DNA of 64,000 nt, taken from RUG14871 sp045539425 (GTDB taxonomy: Bacteria > Bacillota_I > Bacilli_A > Erysipelotrichales > Erysipelotrichaceae). The position numbers and the translations under genes were made by a program. The notes beneath the pieces are model-generated. The model was given only the letters and a program-made list of their open reading frames with translations, was not told the DNA's origin and did no database searches. Location: assembly GCA_045539425.1 (NCBI GenBank), contig JAZQFH010000030.1:1-64000 (forward strand), in the 5' to 3' direction. This document shows, in pieces, positions 1 to 8,788 of the stretch; the stretch's first letter is position 1; every line of letters starts with the position of its first letter.

Positions 1-139
1 CGGACCGACAGTTTGCCTCCTTCTTCCTTCAGATTCCATCTCGCAATGGACACCCTTGAACTTGGCTAAGCCTTAGGGGTTACCGCCCTTGGCTGGAGGT
101 GCGTTTCAACCTCCGAGATATGTGCCATGCCCGGCACAC
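1..139 (-). mobile_element. 5' end of a group IIC intron (partial)
   Basis: Read on the minus strand from 139, the sequence opens with GTGTGCCGGGCATGG and continues with CAAGGGTGTCC, GATGGAATCTGAAGGAAG and GGCAAAC...CGGTC. This series matches domain I of bacterial group IIC introns such as the crystallised Oceanobacillus iheyensis intron, by recall of that sequence. The 5' splice boundary falls directly after the hairpin and T-tract of the nrnA terminator, which is the known insertion preference of IIC introns. The rest of the intron, including any reverse transcriptase/maturase gene, lies outside the window, so completeness cannot be judged. The family assignment is strong; activity is unknown. 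Confidence 0.88.
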
Positions 140-171
140 AAAAGAAACAGCGCAGAGATATCTCTGCACTG
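140..171 (-). terminator. Intrinsic terminator of the smc-nrnA operon; intron target
   Basis: An 11-bp stem (CAGTGCAGAGA / TCTCTGCGCTG, one G-T pair, loop TA) is followed on the minus strand by TTTCTTTT. It begins 6 bases after the nrnA stop. The group IIC intron starts at the base after the T-tract. Confidence 0.9.
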
Positions 172-177
172 TTGTTT

Positions 178-1140
178 CTATAAGGAATTCATATAACGCG
201 TGACTTCTTTGTCGCACTCTTCGAGAAGTACCTTTGTTTCTTCCAGCGGCATGGCCTTTGTGCCCGCTGCCTGCTTGTGCCCGCCGCCGCCGTGATGAGA
301 TGCAATCTCATTGACGATGGCACCGCGGCTTCTTAAGGAAGCGTTGAACTGTCCCGGATGATCCATGTAATCCTCAATGAAGAGGACCCAGATCTCCACA
401 TCGGAGATGATGCCGAACTGATTGACAAGATCCTTGCAGTCGTTATACTCGACGCCGAACTCATCCATCAGCGCTTTATCGCAATAGGCATAGCCGATAT
501 GGTTATCGGTGAACTGCATGCGGTTACGGAATGCGGAAGTCAAACGGAAGACTGCGGAAGTCTGGCGGTTGACCAGATAATGAATGCTGGAAAGGCTGAT
601 TCCCGTCTTTGCCAGTAACGATGCCAGATAGAGGCTTTCATAGCTGGCAGAAGTAATGGAGAAATCCTGTGTATCGCTGATGATACCCGAGTACAGATAC
701 GTCGCCGTCTCCTGCGGGATCTTCGATGCGTCTTCCACTTCGCTGATCATCTTTACGATGACTTCCGCGCAGCTTGCCTGATGCGGCATAACCACTTCAT
801 AATCGGCATACGGTTCACTGGAATCGTGATGGTCGATCTTGCAGGTTACTTTGGCAAGAAACATCCGCTGATCATCCACGCGCTCTTTTGTACTGGTATC
901 CACGGAGATGGCCAGAGAAGACGCAATCAGCTCATCCGTCACGACATCCGCCTTCGGGAAAAGCCCGCTGTTGCGTCCTTCATTGCTGCCGACGCAATAG
1001 ACTTTCTTTTCAGGATAGCGGTAGCGGATATAGGATGCCAAACCGAACTGCGATCCGTACGCATCACCATCCGGGCGGATATGCCGGAAGATGGTGATGG
1101 TATCATTCGCTTCAATACATTTGAAAATGTCTTCAAACAT
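178..1140 (-). CDS. nrnA: DHH-family oligoribonuclease / pAp phosphatase NrnA
   Basis: This 320-residue cytosolic phosphoesterase is expected to degrade short RNA oligomers (nanoRNA) and to dephosphorylate 3'-phosphoadenosine 5'-phosphate. Metal-binding motifs of the DHH family are visible: RPDGDA (about 22-27), VDTST (80-84) and IDHHD (102-106). The DHHA1 substrate-binding motif GGGGHKQAAG lies at 284-293. The length is normal for NrnA. It starts 1 base after the ackA stop, so it is the last gene of the smc-ftsY-ylxM-ackA operon and is followed by that operon's terminator. A DHH protein of the GdpP type is excluded by the absence of membrane and GGDEF parts. Confidence 0.92.
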   Translation of the reverse strand: MFEDIFKCIEANDTITIFRHIRPDGDAYGSQFGLASYIRYRYPEKKVYCVGSNEGRNSGLFPKADVVTDELIASSLAISVDTSTKERVDDQRMFLAKVTCKIDHHDSSEPYADYEVVMPHQASCAEVIVKMISEVEDASKIPQETATYLYSGIISDTQDFSITSASYESLYLASLLAKTGISLSSIHYLVNRQTSAVFRLTSAFRNRMQFTDNHIGYAYCDKALMDEFGVEYNDCKDLVNQFGIISDVEIWVLFIEDYMDHPGQFNASLRSRGAIVNEIASHHGGGGHKQAAGTKAMPLEETKVLLEECDKEVTRYMNSL

Positions 1141-1141
1141 T

Positions 1142-2335
1142 CTACAGACCTAAGATGCGGACCGTGTCACGGACGATGGCAAGTTCTTCATTTGTCGGAA
1201 CGACATAAACCTTGACCTTGCTTTCCGGAGTGGATAATTCCGCTTCCTTATGACATTTGCTGTTGAGTTCGTAGTCAATCTTGACGCCTAAGCCTTCTTC
1301 CAGCTTGCGGCAGATCAGCTCACGGATCAGTGTGGCATGTTCACCTAAACCGGCTGTGAAAGTGAGAGCATCGACATGTCCCAGTTGCATGACGTAGCCG
1401 CCGACCATGTTGATGACGCGGTTGACATACAGTTCAAATGTCAGCTTGCATCTTTCGTTGCCTTCATGATATCCGGCTTCGACATCACGGGCGTCGGAGG
1501 AAACTCCGGAAACACCGGCCATACCGGATTTCTTGTTCAGATATGTTTCCATTTCATCCGGTGTGCAGTTGAGTTTCTTTGCCATAAAGTAGACGATCGT
1601 CGGGTCAATATCACCGCAGCGTGTACCCATCATGATACCGCCGAGCGGGCTTAAACCCATGGAAGTATTGATACACTTGCCGCCTTTGATGGCTGTGATG
1701 GAAGCACCGCTTCCCAAGTGCAGTGTGATCAGGTTCAGATCCTTGATATCCTTGCCCATTAATTCCGCTGTTCTCTGAGCAACGAACTTGTGGGATGTGC
1801 CGTGTGCGCCGTATTTTCTGACTTTGTAGTTTTCATACCATTCGTAAGGTACGGCATACATGTAGGAATCGCGTTCCATTGTCTGATGGAAAGCTGTATC
1901 GAAGACGAAGACATGCTCGATTTCCGGTAATGCTTTGCGGAAAGCTTCGTAACATGTCAAATGAGCGGCATTGTGCAGCGGAGCGATCTCGATCAGTTCC
2001 GTAACTTTATTGACAACATCCTCATCGACTTTGACGGAATCATGGAAATAGGCTCCGCCCTGAACGATACGGTGACCGGCAGCTTCGATTTCTTTCAGAT
2101 CCTGAACGACACCGTTTTCGATTAAGGCATCCAGTAACAGACGGACTGCGACGTCATGATTCGGGATCGGGACTTCCTTGACTTTCTTTTCTCCGTTGTA
2201 GTTGATTGTGAAGATTCCCATCGGCAGACCGATACGTTCAGCCTGACCGCTTGTCAGTACGATTTCTTCCGGCATCTGATACAGCTGGAATTTCAGTGAG
2301 GAACTTCCGGAGTTGACTGCGATAATTTTACTCAT
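1142..2335 (-). CDS. ackA: Acetate kinase
   Basis: It catalyses the reversible transfer of phosphate from acetyl phosphate to ADP, the ATP-yielding step of acetate fermentation. The 397 residues match the family length. The N-terminal phosphate-binding NSGSSSLKF (8-16), the GAHGTSH segment and LHLGSGAS of the ASKHA fold are all present. No phosphotransacetylase gene is adjacent. The gene starts 15 bases after the ylxM stop, placing it in the smc-ftsY operon, an unusual neighbourhood for a fermentation gene. Confidence 0.97.
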   Translation of the reverse strand: MSKIIAVNSGSSSLKFQLYQMPEEIVLTSGQAERIGLPMGIFTINYNGEKKVKEVPIPNHDVAVRLLLDALIENGVVQDLKEIEAAGHRIVQGGAYFHDSVKVDEDVVNKVTELIEIAPLHNAAHLTCYEAFRKALPEIEHVFVFDTAFHQTMERDSYMYAVPYEWYENYKVRKYGAHGTSHKFVAQRTAELMGKDIKDLNLITLHLGSGASITAIKGGKCINTSMGLSPLGGIMMGTRCGDIDPTIVYFMAKKLNCTPDEMETYLNKKSGMAGVSGVSSDARDVEAGYHEGNERCKLTFELYVNRVINMVGGYVMQLGHVDALTFTAGLGEHATLIRELICRKLEEGLGVKIDYELNSKCHKEAELSTPESKVKVYVVPTNEELAIVRDTVRILGL

Positions 2336-2350
2336 TTTGTTTTTGTCTCC

Positions 2351-2665
2351 TTATTCTAAATTCTTAAGCTCTTCTACCAGAAGGCTGATCTCTGGATTAT
2401 CTAACTCCTCCAGCTTCCGGTATATTTTCTGCCTCTTCTGATAATTGGAAATCAGAGAAAGCTTTGCTTCATAGTTTTTCAGCTGATGCAGCGTGCGATT
2501 CAGTAAATCACTCACGGCAGAGCGGCTGATGGAAAGATCTTCCGCAATCTCGCTTAAGGATAGGTCTTCCTTGAAGTAAAGACTGAGAACATCTTTCTGC
2601 TTATCGGTTAATAAATCTTCATAGAAATCGAGAAGGTCATTCCCCTCTTCCTTGCTAACGGTCAT
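2351..2665 (-). CDS. ylxM: YlxM family DNA/SRP-associated HTH protein
   Basis: This small protein (104 residues) has a sigma-70 region 4-like helix-turn-helix (LSLSEIAEDLSISRSAVSDL, about 40-60). YlxM proteins accompany SRP genes and bind the SRP complex in streptococci, where they modulate FtsY GTPase activity; that role is carried over from the family. The start at 2665 (MTVSKEEG) is chosen because AAGGAG lies 7 bases upstream. It overlaps the last 11 bases of ftsY, suggesting translational coupling. Here it is paired with ftsY, while ffh lies 42 kb away. Confidence 0.85.
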   Translation of the reverse strand: MTVSKEEGNDLLDFYEDLLTDKQKDVLSLYFKEDLSLSEIAEDLSISRSAVSDLLNRTLHQLKNYEAKLSLISNYQKRQKIYRKLEELDNPEISLLVEELKNLE

Positions 2666-3614
2666 AATTGACTCCTTCGGCAATGGAATAGAGATAGGAA
2701 TCCAGTTCGAATTCTCTCAGAGCTTCCACGCTCTCCCCGCATCCGACATAGACTACGGGTACCTGCAGCTGATCCTTGATGGCCAGAATGACGCCGCCTT
2801 TGGCAGTTCCGTCCATCTTGGTCAGAATGATGCCGGATACGTCCGTCGCATCCATAAACACGCTGGCCTGGGATAAACCGTTCTGACCCGTCGTCGCATC
2901 GATGACAAGCCATACGGCATGCGGTGCACCTTCGACTTCCCTGCCCGCAACGCGTTTCATTTTGGCCAGCTCATTCATCAGGTTGGTCTTATTCTGAAGT
3001 CTGCCGGCCGTGTCGCAGAGAACGATGTCGAAATCATTCTCCTTGGCATAGCGAAGACCGTCAACGATTACGCTGGACGGATCCCCGTTTTCCTTGCCTT
3101 CCAAACATGGAATGCGCAGCTTCTTCGCCCACTTGGCCAACTGCTCAATCGCACCGGCTCTGAACGTATCTGCCGCAACCAGAAGAACGCTCTTGCCCTC
3201 TTCCTTGTATTTTGCGGCAAGCTTGGCGGCACTGGTCGTCTTTCCGCTGCCGTTCACGCCGACTAAGAAGATCACCTGCGGATGGCCTTCCTTAATACTG
3301 AAGGATGCATCTCCGTAAAGTTCTCCCATCGATTCATACAGCAGTGTTTTCACTTCATCATAGGAAATGTTCTTGTTTGTGGCTTTCTTACGCAGAATAT
3401 CGATGATTTTCTGCGATGTGGATACACCGATATCACTCTGGATCAGAGTGACCATCAGCTCTTCCAGGAACTTATCGTTCAGGACGGAATATCCCTTGCG
3501 CAGAAAATTCAGCCGTTCATTGATGGAGCGGGATGTCTGACGGAATCCGCTCAGATAATACTGGGAACCTTTCTTTTTGAAAAAGGCATTTTTAATAAAA
3601 TCAAAGAATCCCAT
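2655..3614 (-). CDS. ftsY: Signal recognition particle receptor FtsY
   Basis: FtsY is the membrane-associated GTPase that receives SRP-ribosome complexes at the Sec translocon. The 319 residues hold only the NG domain and a short N-terminal helix (MGFFDFIKNAFFKKK) likely to contact membrane; the long acidic A-domain of E. coli FtsY is absent, as in many Firmicutes. GTPase motifs are GVNGSGKTT (119-127), DTFRAGA (149-155), DTAGR and TKMDGTAKGG. Its ATG overlaps the smc stop (TAATG), so the two are translationally coupled. Confidence 0.97.
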   Translation of the reverse strand: MGFFDFIKNAFFKKKGSQYYLSGFRQTSRSINERLNFLRKGYSVLNDKFLEELMVTLIQSDIGVSTSQKIIDILRKKATNKNISYDEVKTLLYESMGELYGDASFSIKEGHPQVIFLVGVNGSGKTTSAAKLAAKYKEEGKSVLLVAADTFRAGAIEQLAKWAKKLRIPCLEGKENGDPSSVIVDGLRYAKENDFDIVLCDTAGRLQNKTNLMNELAKMKRVAGREVEGAPHAVWLVIDATTGQNGLSQASVFMDATDVSGIILTKMDGTAKGGVILAIKDQLQVPVVYVGCGESVEALREFELDSYLYSIAEGVNYDR

Positions 3615-6544
3615 TATTCCTCCTCTTGAATCATCTGTTCAGCTTCGGCAAGCTGAACCTTCAGGATGTTGCTGACGCCGTTGTTCGCCATGGTGACCCC
3701 GTAAAGGACGTCGCACTTTGCCATGGTAGACGGATGGTGCGTAACGACAATGAACTGGGAGTCATTGGCAACGCTCTGCAGATAGTTCGCAAAGCGGTCG
3801 TTATTTGCCGGGTCCAGAGCCGTATCCACCTCATCGAATACGCAGAGCGGCAGCGGTCTGGCCTTCATGATCGCAAAGAGCGTACAGAAGGCAATCAGGG
3901 TCTTTTCCCCGCCGCTGAGGACGCGGTTGTTGCGGATGACTTTTCCCGGAGGATTGGCTTCGATTTCGATCCCCGTATTCATAAGATCATCCGGATCTTC
4001 CAGGTATAAGCGGGCTCTTCCGCCATGGAACAGCTGTGTGAATACCTGAGAGAACTGCTCATTGACGCGATTGAACATTTCGGAAAACTTCTCCGTCATT
4101 ACAGCATCGAGATCCGCAATCGTGGACAGCAGTTTTTCCCTGCTTTCCATCAGTTCATCGTAGTTCTTCTTCATCTCTTCATAGCGGGCGCTCTTTTCGG
4201 CATATTCCTGCGGAGCATCCATATTGACGTTGCCCAGTGACGCAATCTTCTTGCGCAGTGTGGCAACTTCTTCCTTGGCATTTTCCACCACATCGCGCTT
4301 GACGCGTTCTTTGGCGAACTCGTATGTCATATGATATTCGCTGCTGAGGCGCTCCAGGTTCTGGTTCAGAACCAGTTCGACTCTGGCGATATCGATTTTC
4401 ACTTCATTGATCTTATCGCGGAGCTTATTGGCTTCCGTGCGGTACTGGCGTACCTGAGCTTCCTTGCGTTCCACTTCGGCGTTGGCTTTATAGCGGCTTT
4501 CACGGTTTAACCGTAAGGCCGTTTCCAGCTCGTCTTTTCTCAGACGGTCTTTCTCCAGTGTGGAAACAAGTTCGTTTTCCACTTCTGTTTCCGCCTGCGG
4601 ATCCTCATCCGGATTCAGCATCTGATATTCCGCTTCCATGGATGTATACTTGGCTTTTTTGACTTCCAGTAACGGTTCCATCTTGGCGGAGTTCACGCGC
4701 AGTTCCCAGAGCTTGGCATCCATGCCTTCCTTCTCGCGGCCGTAGCGGCTTACGCGCTCCTCCCACTGGCGGTAGACATCTTCCTGTTTTTCGATGTCCT
4801 GCGCGATGTGGTCATATTCCTTCTTCATCGTCATGTAAGACGAGGATTCTCTCGCCTTGCCGCCCGTCATCGATCCGCCGCGGTGAATGATTTCACCGTC
4901 GAGGGTTACGACGTTATAGCGGTATTTGAGAATCTCTGCCAGATTGTTGGCATTCTTCAGATTATCCACCACGATCACGGAACCAAGCAGATAATCGGTT
5001 ACGATTTCAAACGGTTCCGCACAGTCGACAAAGTCACAGGCAACCCCGAGATATCCCGTGATATTGCCGCAGACGATTTCGTCTTCTTCCTTGATATAGC
5101 GCGGACGGAGAATGTTGCGCGGAAGGAACGTCGCTCTTCCGCTTTCGTTTCTCTTTAAAAACTCAATGGCGTTTCTTGCCGATTCCGGATCCTTTGTGAC
5201 GATATTGTACAGAGCACCCTGTAAACCGACAGAGATGGCTTCTTCATAGCCCTCATGAGCATGCAGTTCCATCGCAACGCATCCGAGGACGCCCGGTAAG
5301 GAATGGATGGCATCCATAACGGCCTGCACCCCTGCCTGCTGGGTAAACGGACGCTTCATGAGGTTCTCCAGAACCTCTTTCCGGTTATTCAACCGCTTCA
5401 AAGCGGCACTTGCCTGTTCAAAATTCTGCTCAGCATCGATTTTCTTCATGATTACAGCGTTCTGCTGCTTTTCCAGTAAATCGATATCGACCAGATACTT
5501 ATCGTAAATCTCCTTCCGGGATTCATATTCCTGCTTCGCTTCCGTATAGGCGTTGCGAAGCGCTTCTTCTTTTTCCTTGCTGCTTCCGCTTTCCAGTGTG
5601 TACTTCCGCTTCTCGTTGATTTCGATCTTACGGCTTTCGAGATTGGAAATCTCATTGACCAGTCGCATCAGCTCACTCTGTGCGGCATCGATCTCACGGT
5701 CCATGCGGCGGATGTTTTCCCTCTTTTCGGCAATGCTGTTTTCATTGACCTGCAAAGTGGTCTCGCTGACGGCGAGTTCCGTCTCCAGATCAAACTCCGC
5801 CTTCTTGGCTTCCTCGTGCTTACCCTGATAGAATTCGATATCACTGACCAGAACACTGGTTTCAATCTCTTCCAGACGCTCTTTTGCTTCCTGGTATTTT
5901 CTGGCTTTCTTTGCGGCATTCTCTAACGGGATGACCTGCATTTCCAGCTCATTCATGATATCCGCTGCCCTGTCCAGATTATCCTGGGTATTGGCGAGCT
6001 TATTCAGAGCTTCCGTTTTCTTTTTCTTATATAAGCTGACACCTGCGGCCTCTTCAAAGACTCCGCGGCGGTCTTCCGGTTTGGCATCGGAGAAATTGGA
6101 GATATTGCCCTGGGAGATAATATTCAGGGAATTCTTGGCGATTCCGCTGCCCATGGTCATCTCAATGACATCACGCAGACGGCATGGGGTTTTATTGATC
6201 AGATATTCCGAGGAATTGTCCTTGCGGGTGATGCGGCGCGTGATGATGATCTCATCGTCTTCGCGGTTGAAATAATGTTTGGTATTATCAAAAACCAGGG
6301 ATACCTGGGCGTAGTTTACCGTTCTGCGGGAGTCGGATCCGCTGAAGATAATGGAACTCATTCCCTTATCCGCTCTAAGTGCGCTAACCGACTGTTCTCC
6401 CAAAACCCAGCGGATGGCGTCCGTGATATTGGACTTGCCGCATCCGTTCGGTCCGACGATTCCGGTGATCGGAGAATCGAAGTTCAGCACTGTTTTATCT
6501 GCGAAAGATTTAAATCCATCTATTTCTATGCGCTTTAAAAACAT
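3614..6544 (-). CDS. smc: Chromosome segregation ATPase SMC, short-arm form
   Basis: SMC dimers with ScpA/ScpB load at origins and organise chromosome arms. The N-terminal head has Walker A GPNGCGKSN (about 32-40). A coiled coil (about 170-390) leads to the hinge (about 400-545, beginning GVLGCVAMEL and ending GGSMTGG). A second coil leads to the C-terminal head with signature LSGGEK and Walker B VFDEVD. At 976 residues it is about 200 shorter than the roughly 1,190-residue Bacillus SMC, with both arms reduced. No rnc gene precedes it, unlike the common rnc-smc-ftsY order. The ATG is preceded by TGAGGT and a consensus promoter. Confidence 0.96.
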   Translation of the reverse strand: MFLKRIEIDGFKSFADKTVLNFDSPITGIVGPNGCGKSNITDAIRWVLGEQSVSALRADKGMSSIIFSGSDSRRTVNYAQVSLVFDNTKHYFNREDDEIIITRRITRKDNSSEYLINKTPCRLRDVIEMTMGSGIAKNSLNIISQGNISNFSDAKPEDRRGVFEEAAGVSLYKKKKTEALNKLANTQDNLDRAADIMNELEMQVIPLENAAKKARKYQEAKERLEEIETSVLVSDIEFYQGKHEEAKKAEFDLETELAVSETTLQVNENSIAEKRENIRRMDREIDAAQSELMRLVNEISNLESRKIEINEKRKYTLESGSSKEKEEALRNAYTEAKQEYESRKEIYDKYLVDIDLLEKQQNAVIMKKIDAEQNFEQASAALKRLNNRKEVLENLMKRPFTQQAGVQAVMDAIHSLPGVLGCVAMELHAHEGYEEAISVGLQGALYNIVTKDPESARNAIEFLKRNESGRATFLPRNILRPRYIKEEDEIVCGNITGYLGVACDFVDCAEPFEIVTDYLLGSVIVVDNLKNANNLAEILKYRYNVVTLDGEIIHRGGSMTGGKARESSSYMTMKKEYDHIAQDIEKQEDVYRQWEERVSRYGREKEGMDAKLWELRVNSAKMEPLLEVKKAKYTSMEAEYQMLNPDEDPQAETEVENELVSTLEKDRLRKDELETALRLNRESRYKANAEVERKEAQVRQYRTEANKLRDKINEVKIDIARVELVLNQNLERLSSEYHMTYEFAKERVKRDVVENAKEEVATLRKKIASLGNVNMDAPQEYAEKSARYEEMKKNYDELMESREKLLSTIADLDAVMTEKFSEMFNRVNEQFSQVFTQLFHGGRARLYLEDPDDLMNTGIEIEANPPGKVIRNNRVLSGGEKTLIAFCTLFAIMKARPLPLCVFDEVDTALDPANNDRFANYLQSVANDSQFIVVTHHPSTMAKCDVLYGVTMANNGVSNILKVQLAEAEQMIQEEE

Positions 6545-6563
6545 ATTCTACCTCAATTACCAT

Positions 6564-6592
6564 ATTATATCGGAAAGTGTTCTTATCTTCAA
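6564..6592 (-). promoter_or_regulatory. Sigma-A promoter for smc operon
   Basis: TTGAAG and TATAAT on the minus strand are separated by 17 bases, with the smc ATG about 20 bases downstream of the -10 box. Confidence 0.8.
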
Positions 6593-6612
6593 ACCATTTC
6601 CTCATATTTTCA

Positions 6613-6650
6613 TAGAAAGAAAAACCACACCGTTTTGCGGTATGGTTTGG
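6613..6650 (-). terminator. Terminator after the cation efflux gene
   Basis: Stem AAACCATACCG / CGGTGTGGTTT with loop CAAAA, followed by a run of T with one C. It ends the gpx-ohrR-efflux operon 3 bases past the stop. Confidence 0.85.
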
Positions 6651-6652
6651 AT

Positions 6653-7780
6653 TTAAACTTCGGAAAAATCCGCATCCAGCGTGATGAGAATCCGGTTGTT
6701 GGGATAGAGCACCTGCAGCCTGTGGAAGAGATCTTTCAGTATCTGGTTACGGTCTTTCGCATCGAAGGATATGATGATGTCGAAGCGGATTTCCTTTTCC
6801 TCTTCATCATAATGAAATCCGTGCATCTGCAGGATTTCCGGGTATTCTTTTATGATGTTCTGTACCGTCTCGCGGATGGCTTTGGCATCATCGTTCTTGG
6901 TATTCTGCGAATAGATACCGACAGCCGTCAGGATGATGTGGTGCTTCTGATAGACTTTCTGGGTAATCCGGCGGGAAAGCCTGTCAAGCTCTTCCACACT
7001 TAAGGTGTCCTTCACTTCGATATGGCAGCTTCCGTTATAGGTATCCGGTCCGTAATTATGCAGAATCAGATCGTACGTGCCTAATACATCGTCAAAGGAG
7101 TTTACCGTTTCCTTAATGTCGAGAGCAAGCTGAGCATCAATACGCTTGCCAAGCAGCTCGGAAATCGTCTCCTGCAGCATCTCATAGCCGCTCTTGATGA
7201 TAAAGAGCGAGATCACAACGGAGAAATACGCTTCCAGCTGCCAGCCCTGCCAGAGGAAGAGTAATGCCGCAATCAGAGTACCAAGCGTGATAACGCTGTC
7301 CATGGTGGCGTCCTGTCCGCTGTTTCTAAGAGATTCGGAGTTCACCTCCGTACCGACCTTTTTGAAATAGCTACCCAGAAGGATCTTAACGATAATGGCA
7401 ACGACGACAATGATCAGCGTCGGAGTGGAGTAGGAAGGAACTTCCGGATGGAAGATCTTCTTTACTGATTCCACAAAGGATGTGATACCTGCATAGAGAA
7501 CCAGCACGCCGATCAGCATGGCGCTGAGATATTCCACCCTGCCGTGACCGTAGGGATGTTCCCTGTCCGGTTTGCGGTTGGCGATTTTGGTTCCGATAAT
7601 CGTAATAATGCTGCTGGCGGCATCGGAAAGATTATTGACGGCATCCATTACAATGGCAATGGAGTGCGATGTCAGTCCCACGATGACCTTGAATGTTGCC
7701 AGAAAAGCATTTGTGACAATACCGACAATACTGGTCTGAATGATCTTTTTATTGCGGTCTTGCTGAATACAATTACTCAT
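6653..7780 (-). CDS. Cation diffusion facilitator family transporter
   Basis: This is an integral membrane divalent-metal/proton antiporter of the CDF family (375 residues). About six membrane segments lie in residues 12-215, with the family metal-site region MDAVNNLSDA in TM2 and the DREHPYGHGRVEYLS loop. A cytosolic ferredoxin-like C-terminal domain follows (about 215-375, with HNYGPDTYNGSCHIEV). The metal (Zn, Fe or Mn) cannot be read from sequence. Its ATG overlaps the ohrR end by 8 bases and has GGAGG 8 bases upstream, so it is co-expressed with peroxide-responsive genes. That suggests a role in limiting Fe- or Mn-linked oxidative damage (inference). Confidence 0.9.
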   Translation of the reverse strand: MSNCIQQDRNKKIIQTSIVGIVTNAFLATFKVIVGLTSHSIAIVMDAVNNLSDAASSIITIIGTKIANRKPDREHPYGHGRVEYLSAMLIGVLVLYAGITSFVESVKKIFHPEVPSYSTPTLIIVVVAIIVKILLGSYFKKVGTEVNSESLRNSGQDATMDSVITLGTLIAALLFLWQGWQLEAYFSVVISLFIIKSGYEMLQETISELLGKRIDAQLALDIKETVNSFDDVLGTYDLILHNYGPDTYNGSCHIEVKDTLSVEELDRLSRRITQKVYQKHHIILTAVGIYSQNTKNDDAKAIRETVQNIIKEYPEILQMHGFHYDEEEKEIRFDIIISFDAKDRNQILKDLFHRLQVLYPNNRILITLDADFSEV

Positions 7781-8213
7781 GTTTCAATCCTCCGATCAGA
7801 CGGTAAAGTATACTATATAACATTTGCGCATCATTTGCACTTAAAGGCAGACAGCTTCCCATCTTTAACGGGACATCTTTCAGCTTTTCCTTAAGATGTT
7901 TTCCCTCTTCGGTAATGGAAACCATCTGGATACGCTCATCCTGAACGGAATGGTTCAGTGTGACATAACCCTTGTCTCTTAACTTCCGGATCAGAGGAGA
8001 GATGGTACCGCTGTCCAGATAAAGCGCATTGCTCAGCTCTTTTACGCTGACACTTTCCTTATCCCAGAGAACCATAAGGGCAATGTACTGGGTATAGGTC
8101 AGTCCGAATTCATCCAGATGCGGTTTGTATAAACGAACGACTTCTTTGGATGCGACATAGAGCGGAAAACAGAGCTGATTTTCAATTTTCAGGCAATCGA
8201 ATTCACCACTCAT
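7773..8213 (-). CDS. ohrR: Organic hydroperoxide-sensing MarR-family repressor OhrR
   Basis: The 146 residues form a MarR winged-helix repressor. The N-terminus LKIENQLCFPLY aligns with B. subtilis OhrR (by recall) and puts the sensing cysteine at Cys15, the same position. Tyr29 and the recognition helix region ALYLDSGTISPLIRKL are also conserved. A second cysteine (Cys121) could act as a resolving residue, making a 2-Cys type possible; this is inference. The gene lies 12 bases after gpx. An OhrR-like box overlaps the gpx promoter, giving a simple autoregulated peroxide circuit. RBS AGGAGG is 5 bases upstream. Confidence 0.88.
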   Translation of the reverse strand: MSGEFDCLKIENQLCFPLYVASKEVVRLYKPHLDEFGLTYTQYIALMVLWDKESVSVKELSNALYLDSGTISPLIRKLRDKGYVTLNHSVQDERIQMVSITEEGKHLKEKLKDVPLKMGSCLPLSANDAQMLYSILYRLIGGLKHE

Positions 8214-8225
8214 ATTTCCTCCTTT

Positions 8226-8765
8226 TTAGAGATATTCCAATACTCTCTTTTCGATATCTTTCGGATCCACCGTGGATTCAAAGCGGTCCACAACGTTGCC
8301 TTCACGGTCAACCAGGAATTTGGTGAAGTTCCATTTGATGTTGCTGGAAGTCTTCCAGTCCTTGTCCATCTTGGAAACGATCGGAACCAGAAGTTTTCCC
8401 TTTAATGAGAAACCCTTGAAGCCCTGCTGACTCTTTAAATAGGTGTAAAGCGGTTCTTCGTTTTCCCCATTGACATCGATCTTCTTGAACTGATCAAACT
8501 GGGTGTTGTAGCGTAAAGTGCAGAATTCATGAATTTCTTCATCCGTGCCCGGAGCCTGTCCTGCAAACTGGTTGCATGGGAAATCCAGGATCTCCAGACC
8601 TTTTTCATGATACTGTTCGTATAATTCCTCAAGTCCTTTATACTGTGGCGTAAATCCGCAGCCGGTTGCCGTATTGACGACTAAAACAACCTTCCCCTCA
8701 TATTGTTTCATGCTGACATCTTCACCTTTTCTGTTCTTCACAGTATAGCTGTAAAATTCACTCAT
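8226..8765 (-). CDS. gpx: Glutathione peroxidase-family (thiol) peroxidase
   Basis: This thioredoxin-fold peroxidase (179 residues) reduces organic and hydrogen peroxides using thiols; bacterial members with Cys instead of Sec usually use thioredoxin. The peroxidatic cysteine is Cys36 in NTATGCGFTPQY. Gln of FPCNQFAGQ and Trp/Asn of KWNFTKFLV complete the family tetrad. No in-frame TGA is present, so it is not a selenoprotein. It is the first gene of an operon with ohrR and a CDF transporter, with GGGAGG upstream of the ATG. Confidence 0.93.
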   Translation of the reverse strand: MSEFYSYTVKNRKGEDVSMKQYEGKVVLVVNTATGCGFTPQYKGLEELYEQYHEKGLEILDFPCNQFAGQAPGTDEEIHEFCTLRYNTQFDQFKKIDVNGENEEPLYTYLKSQQGFKGFSLKGKLLVPIVSKMDKDWKTSSNIKWNFTKFLVDREGNVVDRFESTVDPKDIEKRVLEYL

Positions 8766-8788
8766 TTGTACGTCCTCCCTGTATTTAT

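Noticed and set aside
2651..2913. Extra small frames inside ftsY in alternative phases
   Set aside because: They are shadows of ftsY with atypical amino acid composition (Arg/Gly/Cys-rich) and no SD.
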